Notes under the pieces: generated by a model
The model's database searches: none
What the model was told of the DNA's origin: nothing
The model's input: only the letters and a program-made list of their open reading frames with translations
Source of the DNA: Heliopora coerulea
Taxonomy: Eukaryota; Cnidaria; Anthozoa; Scleralcyonacea; Helioporidae
Direction of reading: 5' to 3'
Assembly: GCA_030142905.1 (NCBI GenBank)
Contig: JASJOG010000082.1
Location: forward strand, 1,208,001-1,272,000
Length of the DNA: 64,000 bases
Translations under genes and position numbers: made by a program
In this document: positions 44,645 through 55,044 of the stretch, one piece after another
How the letters are laid out: every line of letters starts with the position of its first letter
Position numbering within the stretch: the first letter of the stretch is position 1

Positions 44645-46805
44645 GCTCATATCACTGATCTGTAAATAAGACTGGATAGAGCAACTCCAGTCTCTCGCTC
44701 ACCGAAAATTGAAGCCGGAAGTGTAGCTGAAAATCTCACGGCGGCCATATTGGAAGGACCCACTTGTAGTTATAGGGTGCTATTACTGAATTATGATTTT
44801 CGCTCTTAATGGTTGTGATCTCAACGAAAACCAGTTAACCATTACATTTTTAGCAATAAATTGTATCTTTCAATGGTTGAGAACTTTAAACGTGGCCAGA
44901 GTAACTGAAAATCAGCAGAAATTCGATGATTTTTACCCAAGCGAAGACCAGTGCCGGCCACCTCTTTGAAGAAATGTGACTAAAGTAAGAAAAAAGTGGT
45001 CGATAACATTGTGTAACTTTAGCAATTTGGCAGTGACTTGGGAATAAAAAGGAGATATTACCGTTTCTGTATTCGTCTTGTCATTGTTTTTCGGATCTCG
45101 GGTTTACCAAGTGTATGTATTCGAGGTTTTAAATTACTGTATTTGTCAAGCAAATTCAACAATTTCTTTACTATGAATGGCGATGAGCTTCAATTACTGA
45201 ATGAACCATGCAAACCCAATTTATTGCTAGATGTTGCTGATCAGAGAAGATGGGTTCTGTACTCCTTTAAAGGTTCAATACATGCATTTTGTTTGCACTA
45301 GTGCATGTAGTAAACTTGAGTTCACAGCCGTTTGTTGTGATTTAGTATGACGTTTTTTAATATGGTTTTCACGTTTTTGATATGGCTTCCAGTTACAGCT
45401 TGATCAATATTGTTGTACTTGTACAGTAATCAAATAGTTCATGCAAATCAATGTGAAATATGTTGTTTGAAGCTGCTTTGTGAGTTGGAGTTGAGGGAGA
45501 ACTTTTGGGTCTAAGTCAAACAAAAATTAGTTAGGTTTTTTTCTTTAAAGTGTTCACAGAGCTCAGTCTGCTATATGGTAGATTCTCCTGTTGATTAAAG
45601 TCACATTTTTGCCCTTATCAAGTGCATAGCAAAGTGCTACAGCAAAATTCGTTATTGTTATCTTGAGAAGGAAACAAACGCCAACCTTTATCATACAAAA
45701 TCAGAAAAAGTTAAATTTGTCCTCTTCTAGCAACAGTAAGAACCAAAATCTAATCTACAGTAACATTGGATAACCTCCTCAGTCACTGCATGCATTTGTG
45801 TAAGTGTTCACCTATCCATGAAAGACCAGTAGAGTCAATTGTGGTGAAAAATTAAATATATACCCAGAAAGACAGACATGCAAACATACCATGTGCAAAA
45901 ACTGGAAAGCTTAAGTAACAGGAAAGCTAATGACTTCTTGAGCCAAATGAACCCTATCATCATGGTTATTAGTGGGAATCTCTAACCAGTAAGCAACAGC
46001 AACTAAGGTGGTCAAGCAAAGGTTACATGTGTCAACCCATCTATCACCTAAGAAATAGTGAGATGTTCAAACTATTGAGGTACAAAGGCGAAGATTGTTA
46101 AGGAAAGGTGTTTATCAATGTGTCGCTGACCTGGCATTAGTAGTAAAATCTAGGATCCAAATCAACATATTAACTTTCAGACAGTGAAGGCAAGTCATAC
46201 ACGAGAATATCTCACTGAAATACGGCCACGAAAACCTTACTATGAGGTTTCATGTTAGAACTCTTCAAATAAACGGCCATGTTCGATTTCCACATATTTC
46301 GATTCAAGTGTTCAAACACATTTACAGCATGAGCGGGAAATTTGCAGTTTAATACATCCTGGGGTTTTATCAGCAAAAAATGAATCAGGACCTAGGCAAA
46401 ACACATCACAGAAAATTGGCAAATAATAAGGGTTACTTAAAAAACAAGGAAAGAAACAAATACACAAGAGTCTTTCACAGACTCGATAGACATTTATCAA
46501 ATTTTGAAGCAAGTATACAGACGGGTGCATTTCGCAAAATAAAGCATTTGCGAAACAAAAAAACAATTCAGAATACTTATTTATTACTTAAACTAAGACT
46601 AAGAACCTTAATTTCGTTGTCAAGTCATCTCAACCTCCCTGAAATTGGCGAAAAATGCCGTTTAACCGCTACAACTCCTATTTACGCCATATTGTTTGGG
46701 GCCTGGTTGGGTCCTTCCAATATGGCCGCCGTTCCTTGACTTCCGGCTTCACTTTTTGAGTCCAGTTGCTCTATCCAGTCTTATTTAGAGATCAGTGGTT
46801 CATAT
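44645..46805. mobile_element. TIR element, 2,145 bp, with 8-bp target duplication
   Basis: Element 44653-46797. Ends CACTGATCTGTAAATAAGAC and inverse of CACTGATCTCTAAATAAGAC extend, with gaps, as inverted repeats of about 110 bp (GGATAGAGCAACT; GAAGCCGGAAGT; GGCGGCCATATTGGAAGGAC). GCTCATAT and GTTCATAT flank it (one change). Internal ORFs (45038-45301, 46566-46312) resemble no transposase. The CA start and 8-bp duplication fit P-type or hAT-type elements. Probably non-autonomous or decayed. Confidence 0.7.
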
Positions 46806-49480
46806 CAGTACTAGCAAATATGGCTGCCCTCGGACTTTGTGACTTTATATGAGTCACCAGTGACAAGGTGAATGCATAGGCTACAGAATACAATCGAATC
46901 AGCAAAAGTAGAGCAACATTGAACATGGTATGGCAAAAATTCGGCTCATCTCAATCTGTGAATTTGTTGTGTGTCTAATTAGAACATTTTACGGGTTTTG
47001 GACCTTTCGTGACCACCGAACTACTGAATGTACAATTTCATGCAATGATATCTGACACAGCACAAAGGAATAGGTCACTACGTTAGCAACAGAACAGCAA
47101 ATAGTATAATGTATAAACATTGCTATTTGATATAGACAATATATTCATCCCTCGAATCTCAAACAAGGGATTGTAATCCGATCTGGTTTACTACAGTGGT
47201 TCATAAGATTTTTAATTAATCAGCTATTTTGTTCTCCATCTGGTGTTAACTCCTTTGAGTCAAATACCAGCATCTTATGCCCTTGTTTTACAACAACTGC
47301 TTTAGGAGATTTCGAAGTCGAACGCAGTATTTAACTCAAAGGCTACAGCCGCATATAACTGATATATAGTGAGAAATATAGTTAATCAAAGGCATTGTCC
47401 TTACATCATTATATGAAAATCATTTAGTTATTTCCTATTACTCATATACTCGCCAAATGGTTTTCTTAACAATCATCATCCAGTGTTTTATTAACGAGCA
47501 GATACGTTTTACCACAGCAAGGATATGTTAATGATACGGCTTGTCTATTGTCGACATTTCGATTACCTAATCGGGCTTATAGTACAAGTATTTGGCTCTA
47601 TACATCACTGGAGCATTCGATAATGAATACTGATTTCAGTTTACTTTCGTTAAAATCTGACAAACAGACAAGACTTACCTATCAGTTAAAATTTGATTGG
47701 AATTGTAGATTGTCTTCTGTCAGGAACGAAAAAGTCCCATGCGGGGCCCGCACGTCACCGGTATGGGCAAGATTGTTAATATGGATTGTTCTCGAATTTC
47801 AATGATGACGTAACAAGGACATTCTAGTACCTTGGTAAATTTTGGGGGTGCAAACACTCTATGACTGTTGTTCTTTTGGCGAATTTTATCACGCGAAGAG
47901 ACTTTTTCATTTGTCTCATGGGCTCTCGACTGTAACCAAAGAGAAATCTATTCAATTTACACAAAGAAATGCCGTTAGCGCAATAAAATTCGCCTAGTGG
48001 GACACACTTGACAGAATGCCGATTTTTCGAGTATAGCAGGAACAAATTTTCGCATAATTGGATTTCATATTTTACCACTGGGAACAAAATTTTCACAGAT
48101 GTTTCACGTACGGTACTCGCATATAACAAAAATGGAATTTTTTTCGTTTTGTTTATTTTACTAATTTACTGTGCTAATGTCACGAGTCTTCTAATACAAC
48201 CCAAGGCTACGGCAAGATGTGATTTCGTGTGCCATCTGGGCTAGTTAAAAATCGTAAAATGAGAGCTGTATTAGACGAAGTTAAACGGGTATTCACTGAC
48301 AGTTAAAGAAACATGTCGAAAAAAGCTCGGGCAACCTCAGTAGACTGAAGTGCGCGTAAATTTCCCCACGAATTTTAACAATTCAACATGGACATGGTGA
48401 TGGAACAATTGGAAAGAAATATTGACTTAGTTATTATAACTTACTTATGTACAGACATGTAAAAATTGAAGAACCTTTTCCAATGTAATAACAACGGCCT
48501 ATTCAACAGGCCTCATGTTTCGATTAAATGTCCAATACTATGCCACTCTGGAAGGTTTCAGTAAAGGTCACTGGCTCTCAACTTACATTGAATATTTTGT
48601 TATGAGTTCGGTGTCCTTCCCAGCCCATTTCAGGAAACAAATCCACTTGGCTGAAACAAGGCAGCCACCTATTACAACCAAGCTGACAATTTACGGCATC
48701 ACCAACCTGAATTCTTTGACAAACACTTTAAAATACCAACGACTTGTGTCTGTCGTCGATTAAGATGATCTCAGGCTCTTTCTCTTACTCAGGTACGGAC
48801 TCCGTGGTAATAACAGCACTTTCCGTGGATATTGAGCTAACAGCCAGCGTTTTTGGGGGGATTGCTGCCGAGTTTACCCTTTTTCAGTTAATCTGAATAA
48901 ACAGAGTAAATTTTTTTTCATGGGCTTTTGTTTCGTTGCCGTTTATTGTTACGGCATTTTCGCACGTTGTAGAAAAATCCGCAAAATTCGCGAAAATTTG
49001 TTCCGCCAACGTTTCATGCCATACGGTATATCACATTGTACACTTCTTGCGGCTGGTGAAGGAGGGAAGAAAAAACCCTGGGTACGAGGTAGTGCCACAA
49101 CTATTGCAGAGGATGTTATCATGAACTCGTGATCGTTTCTGACGCAGACTGCAGCCATAATGCTGTCATCACGCAGGAACCTCAATTGTTATCTGAACAC
49201 GCCTGATATTATGACAGACACAGTGTGTGCATTTTCGCGTGTGTAACTGACGACAACTACAAGATACATAGCTACAAATCTAGCCAGTTGTTTTTGCATA
49301 GTTTGCTGAACGACGTACGTCGCAGTCATTAATAATCAATTTTGGCGCAACAAACTTTTTTTTCTGTTTGGATAAAGTTTAAAGGCACCGCAGTCCCCCG
49401 AAAAAAACTCCCCTACAAACCAGAGGACAGAGTACTCGAGTTTCGAGTGAAAGCCCTTGCTTTATCGTCTAGGAACAGTT
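46806..49480. other. No gene recognised
   Basis: Non-coding. The ORF 48515-48763 has no family I recognise. A repeat-like block lies at about 48920-49110. Confidence 0.35.
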
Positions 49481-50195
49481 GAAATGGAATAATAACAATG
49501 ATGTGCAATGAAAGATTTCGAAGAGCATTGCTCTCCTTAAAAAAGCAGAATTATTTGTCCCCAGAATGCTCTAATAAAATTTTACAATGCACCAATATTG
49601 CCTTGCTTCAACTACTACACTTCTGTTTCGAACGATGGTAGCTGTGACCATATTAAGAAATTATCTAAATTACAAAGGAGAGCGTCGCCTGTAATGACTG
49701 CATGGCATCACTTACGATGTAATGTTCGTTCCACGGAAATACTAGAAAACCTTGGCTGGCAAAAAACTAAAAAGTCGTTACAAATTAAAAAATCGTGAAA
49801 CCATGATGGCACACAAAGCTTTAACTGGAAAGTTATCTAATTATTTTTGTGAGTTATTCACTAAATGTGAAAATGAAAACTACAATTTACGAAGCAATAA
49901 TGTTAAACCTTCCTTGGCTAGACTAACCCAAACTTTCTAAAAGAACCTTTTCGAATAGAACTACTTCGACAAAACGATGCATGTCGACCACATTATTTAA
50001 ACGTTAAAGAGAGCTCATAACAGATTAAATAGCTTCATTCACAGTGCTAAGAGATTTTCCGAGATTATTTAAACAGTTATTATAGTTTATATATAATATT
50101 TTATTATTCCTCTCTACTGTATATAATCACGGCCATTTGAAAACAATCTTTGCTGAATAGGCTACGGCGTTGAAATATTTTGATTAAAGATTAAT
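49480..50195 (+). mobile_element. LINE 3' fragment
   Basis: ORFs 49598-49798 and 49752-49940 together read HIKKLSKLQRRASPVMTAW, STEILENLGWQK, LKSRYKLKNRETMMAHKALT and LFTKCENENYNLRSNN. This is the C-terminal end of a non-LTR reverse transcriptase, broken by a frameshift near 49770 and later stops. The end near 50195 (TTAAAGATTAATTAA) may be the 3' tail. Confidence 0.7.
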
Positions 50196-50469
50196 TAAGG
50201 TAAAGTGCAAAGTGATATCGAAAACACTAGATATTATATGCTCGAAATGGTAGGAGATGAATGTAACCAATCAAATGAGTGGAAGACAAGGAAAATGATA
50301 GTCACGATGGAGAGTCACTTGCTATTCTTAGTTCCTGATCACCTCGGTCTCCTCGGATTCCGCAACCTACACTTACATCAGATCTGCTGACACTTGGAGA
50401 GGCAATTAATTAAACAAACGTATGATGAATATTTAAACAGGACAAGAAATAACGTGGTGTATTTTTTGT

Positions 50470-50797
50470 CGCTTACGGCTGTCGCTATCACCTGAGATGG
50501 TCGCGATTGTAGTGACTTTCATATCTGCAACGGAGTGGTTGGGGCTACCGAATAGTTGAATCACTTGCGATAAAAATTGTAAGCTATATATCGGTGGGGC
50601 AGGACGACGTCTCTCCGTCATATTTGCCGGACATTTTCGCTCTGTAAAGCTTGGAGATCTCTGCGATCGTTGTGATCCCTAGGATCGCTGAGCTCATGGT
50701 TTCCTTATGATTGCTGTGGTTGCCGAAGATATTTTCATCAGCAGTCGCAACGATCTCAGCAATTACAGCGATTGTTGCGATTAAATGGAAACCTGGC
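50470..50797. mobile_element. Second, degraded copy of the GCCTGRTTTCCATAT foldback MITE
   Basis: Ends at 50797 with ...GATTAAATGGAAACCTGGC, the inverse of the terminal repeat at 24317. Contains similar GCGATCGTTGTGATC and CTGAGATGGTCGCGATTGTA blocks. The outer left border is unclear. Confidence 0.45.
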
Positions 50798-50829
50798 TTT
50801 GTAAAGGAACGACGATGTTCACCTTTCAT

Positions 50830-52255
50830 GGCAGCCGACGTTTAAATTTATGCGGCATCATTCTGCGTAGCTCGTTTCCTTCAGGTCTTAGTAAAGGCTT
50901 TCTTACTTCATAGTGATCCAAATTTTACTTATTTTTAAACATGAACAAGGTGTTCGGTCTGAGCAGGCTGACGCAGAAAATACCCATCTGTCGTGTGTGA
51001 ATCAAATCGTAGTAATGATCAGATAACAGGGTAAATTTCCATATGTGGACTTTCCGTTGCTACTGCCAAAAGTGTTTATATAATCGTTTGTCCAGTTTCT
51101 TTTGTTCCCCGGAAGCTGATAAATGACTTATCAGTCTCATTTAGTAATTAATGTCCTTTCTGACAAAATTCGCCATTTCTATATCTTTGTAGGGCAAAGA
51201 CTCCTTAGTAAACTTCACTAACGATTATATATGTTGGGTATATACAGCAGGGCGCAAAGCCCTCAGGTTGATAATCGCTGAAACACCGAGGTCAAGATAT
51301 ATAGCCTTATCTTAGCAAAGGATGTTAACGAAGGAGAAAATATTAATCGCTTCAACTTCGGGGACTTACCCTCGTTTCGACTGATTTTTCCTGAGGAACG
51401 TACCTTAGTTTCACCTCTTGCTTCGGTAGAGCTGCAAAGGCGTTTGAGTTGTCTGGCGTACACTACGATAAGATGTTTCCCAAATGGTTAATGAACGAAG
51501 CCATAGTAAACTTGAACTAGTGAAACATTGTCATGGTAGAAGAAGAAACGAATCACTCCAACTTCGACAACTTACCGTCGTTTGAATTGGTTTCGTACTG
51601 GAACTTACTCTTGGTTCAGTTCTTGCTTTTTAGATCCGCTTACACGTCCGAGCTTGTTGGAAGAAATGAAGATAACTGTGGCCTGGCTGCGGATATCGTG
51701 GGGAACTCGTGACTCCAGCCGAGAGGAATTTCCTCTTAATTACCTCCCATTTCAAATTTTGAAATGTTGCAATTGCAAGAGAAATGAGGATGTATCCTCC
51801 CCCATTGGCCGCATACGTCATGCTCCTCAGTGGTTGGCTGAATGTGTTTATGAGGTAAAACCGCAAAACAATTGTAAACAGAAATATAATTTTAGGGCGA
51901 TCAAGCCAACCAGGCGATAGAATCATGAAAAAGGTAAGGATTTCTTTAGCATAATGAAGTTAAAAAGTGACCCACGGGCTGTGACTGCTCTTAAGTCATT
52001 CACAATGGCTCAGTTAGCTATTTTGTCGAAGTTGTTGCTGCAAATAACGAGAACTCAACATTTCAACATGTTCAGTTCTACAGTTTCGATATCATCAGAT
52101 CGAACCTTTGTTCTTTACCTTTGTACTTTGTAGGTCTCGGCGTTGTTTGCATGGACCAAGCAAAGATGCTTGGCACATCCTCAAAAGATAAACCTTTTAT
52201 GATCTTCCAATAGAGTGCGCACTACACACTTAGGAGTTCTTATTGAGCAGTATGC
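50830..52255. other. Possible duplicated minus-strand exon, no confirmed gene
   Basis: Around 51360-51470 and 51560-51650 two similar blocks, read minus, each end in a GTAAGT donor-like site after CGAAACGAGG or TTCAAACGACG. The upstream ORF 51926-51630 has hydrophobic stretches (IIFLFTIVLRFYLINTF and YILISLAIATF). Could be two diverged copies of an exon of a membrane protein. Unproven. Confidence 0.25.
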
Positions 52256-52261
52256 TAATGA

Positions 52262-53722
52262 TTATAAAATTAATAATAAAAATCTTTATTTATCCACGGA
52301 ATCATGATCACTTGACGTGCTCTTCCTCGGAGCCGTGCAATACATACAGTTCTTAATTAAACTAACACATAATACAATCTATTAATATCTAACAATAATA
52401 CGAACATATACTATTTATGATTACTATCCTAAAACTACTACAAGCTATTAAGATTAATGAGATCGTAAAATACAAACAATATTGAATATTAGTAAATTAT
52501 ATAATGGACTTAAAAATTGCATTAGATTTTGACCCGATTTAGCTTCCTCAGGGAGGCTGTTCCAAACAACAGCTCCCCTGTAGCTGAAACTTTTTTTACG
52601 AGCCTCAGTTAACGGTCTTGGTACAAAAATATCATGGCAAGAACCACGCAAATTGTGTTTATGAACTGTGTCGGTGCGACAGAATTTTTCAGAGAGATAA
52701 CATGAAACCATATTGTTGATTGTTTTATACATGAGAATTTTAAGATGCTGTAAACGTCTGTTCTCTAAACTCATCAAATTTAATTCGGACAGTAGTTGAG
52801 ATGACCTGACGTCATAATCAGCCCCTTTATAATTCGTGCTGCTCTGTTTTGCAATTGCTCAAGTTTAAAGACAAGGCCTATGCCCAGGTTACCCCATACA
52901 CTTTCTCAATAATCAAAATATGGCAAAATTAGATATTTATAAATTTGAACCAGTATTGTTTGCGGAAGATAAGTTTTTAGTCTCCTCATTGCTCCAATTG
53001 CCTTTGTTACCTTGGATATAACTGTAGTGATAGTCACGCGACATCACTATCAAACTGTATTATGCTATTTTTGCGCAACAACAGCGATTTACTTTTTTTG
53101 GAATTATTACAAACTTTATTTTTAGCTATTTTATTATAAACTTGTTAGGAAGTGGACTCGCCTAGATTATCTTTGCGCCGCAAAGGTGATTAAGTTTAAA
53201 TTTCCGCTTGGCAGCCAAGACCTATACATATTTATATCTTATTACCACTTTTCCGCCTCGCCTATACTAGCTACGGTAAAAAATAGCTTGTAAATATTTT
53301 TTAGCAGTCAGTTCTTCTCTACGCTCGTTGAAGTACAATTGAATGTTTATAAAACTACGTGTTAGCGTCTGAGTAGCTTCACTCTACACAACGACCGAAT
53401 ACTCGCGCTAAATAACAGTTGGATATAAATTGGATATAACAATTACCTTGGATATAACAGTTGAGATATATGGCTCCCAAGTTATCAAGTTCTAATCCAA
53501 GACACTTGAGAGTCTTAACTCTAGATATTTTTTAACAGTATTGAGACTTAATTCAATTAAGTCTTGATGCATGACAGTGAAAAGGTGTTCTGGGTCATCG
53601 ACAGCATAAGTTAGATTAGTGTAATCTGCATAAAGACGACCATCAGAGCAGAGGTTACACCTGGGTAAATCGTTAATATATAGTAGAAACAATAGTGAAC
53701 CCAGGATAGATCCTTGACGCAC
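52262..53722 (-). mobile_element. LINE fragment, interrupted by a 420-bp insertion
   Basis: Minus: ORF 53722-53492 gives reverse transcriptase palm motifs QGSILGSLLFLLYINDLP and RLYADYTNL (the catalytic YADD has lost an Asp). After the insertion, ORF 52777-52454 gives LQHLKILMYKTINNMV, then PLTEARKKSFSYRGAVVWNSLPEE, the usual C-terminal LINE motif. The 3' end (minus) is A/T-rich at about 52262-52290. Inactive. Confidence 0.75.
53023..53442. mobile_element. 420-bp insertion flanked by 16-bp direct repeats
   Basis: TTACCTTGGATATAAC occurs at 53007-53022 and 53443-53458, within the LINE sequence. The insert starts TGTAGTGATAGTCACGCGAC and contains no ORF. A solo LTR or SINE-type insertion is possible; a 16-bp duplication fits target-primed insertion better than an LTR. 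Confidence 0.55.
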
Positions 53723-54070
53723 TCCACATGTTATTTCATATCATTCTGATGAAATCTTGTTCACAATTGTAATTTGGGTTCTTTCATGTAGATAATTATG
53801 AAATAACTTAATAGTATTTTCTTGGAAATAACTTAATAGTGCTCTCGCGTCGAATTCGCTTGCGCCATTTCTTCAGTAACTTCGCCTTACCGAGTGGTAA
53901 GCGATAAAATCTAATACTCGAGCCTGGTTTTGAGCGACTAGTGCAAAAGGGATCAGCGCAGCTATTTACCATTTTAATTTAGCAAAGTTTACTACTTTTA
54001 AAATTACGAGTTTATTAACGATATGTTGGCAATCGAATGTGTCGTTTTGGATGCGTTATGGTTTGTTTCC

Positions 54071-54085
54071 CCCCCCCCCCCCCAG
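54071..54085. repeat. Poly-C tract
   Basis: A run of about 15 C residues. Confidence 0.85.
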
Positions 54086-54360
54086 TAACTTTTGGCCAAT
54101 TATTGAGTAGCATGACGTAGGGCGTCGTAGGTAGTCAATGGGGGGCGATACATCCTCATTAGACTGAAACACATATTCGATGCTTTTTCTAAAGAACATA
54201 TTGATTTCTTAAGCTATCCATGAAAGAAAGGAAAGCGATGAGCTCGGAAGTTTCATCTGAAACAAATATAATTTGTTTACCAAAGATTTGTTTACCAAAG
54301 TGTTAGGATGGTAAAAAGTTCAAAGGTTGGTAACTGCTGTGACTGATCGTAAAGAATTCT

Positions 54361-54388
54361 AACGTCTCGAGCAAAGGGCCTTCGTCAG
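54361..54388 (-). ncRNA. Degenerate hammerhead-like core, PLE tail remnant
   Basis: Minus: CTGACGA, AGGCCCTTTGCTC, GAGACGTT. CUGANGA is intact but GAA has become GAG. AGAATTCTTTACGATCAGTC follows; a similar tail is found near 62788-62850. Confidence 0.4.
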
Positions 54389-54768
54389 AGAAAGAAACGT
54401 GTTCTGAAACAGGAATATCAGCTAGAGATTTTACACGAACTGGAGTTATGTGAAAAAAAGTAATTACTTTTGTACCAGAAACTTCTCAAACAAAACCGAC
54501 TTTCAGTCGACTCCATTTCCGGCATTACACAAGACGTTTTATGTTTGATAACTGAAGTTTTGGATTTGAGTGTACAATTCTTACTTAAGAAGTAATCAAA
54601 TATTTGCGGTGAAACGCTATTTTACGACAAAGTTTAGTTAAATTTATGCGATGAAGTCTTTTGAAGACGTTTTGATGTTTGTAAGGATGTTTACATTAGT
54701 AATGAATTTCCGCTATACTTGCGATGAAGTATATATTTTAGTAAGCAAGCAGCCTGGCCAAAATCGTA

Positions 54769-55041
54769 GTTTTAGAATAAATATGAGTGCGCAGTACAAA
54801 ACGGGGAATAAAGCCGTGATAAAGACAAAAACAAAGTTTTATTAGATGTACTAACGTTTCTTCCGTCACGCTGCATCAGAGTGTGGATATTATTGATTGT
54901 AAATTGTAATTATACCCACACAGAATCCGATGATGTTGCGTGACGCGACGAAATGTTGGTGCACCTAATGAAACTTTATTTTTATCCTTGTCATGGCTTT
55001 ATTCCGCATTTTGTGCTGGGCTCTAATATTTATTCTAAAAC
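54769..55041. mobile_element. PLE-derived short element with inverted ends
   Basis: GTTTTAGAATAAATATGAGT at the left and its inverse at the right form arms of about 75 bp (with CAGTACAAAACGGGGAATAA, AGCCGTGATAAAG). The outward-facing core at 54927-54957 (plus) is well folded (GTTGCG-TGA-CGCGAC stem II, GAAATGTT), though CUGA has become CCGA. The left-arm core (54853-54879 minus) has a base change at the conserved A9. Same design as 38708-39100. Confidence 0.65.
54927..54957 (+). ncRNA. Hammerhead-like core, 6-bp stem II, CUGA changed
   Basis: CCGATGA-T, GTTGCG-TGA-CGCGAC, GAAATGTT. Stem II pairs fully with one G-U. The U4-to-C change at the core would probably reduce activity. Confidence 0.4.
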
Positions 55042-55044
55042 AAC

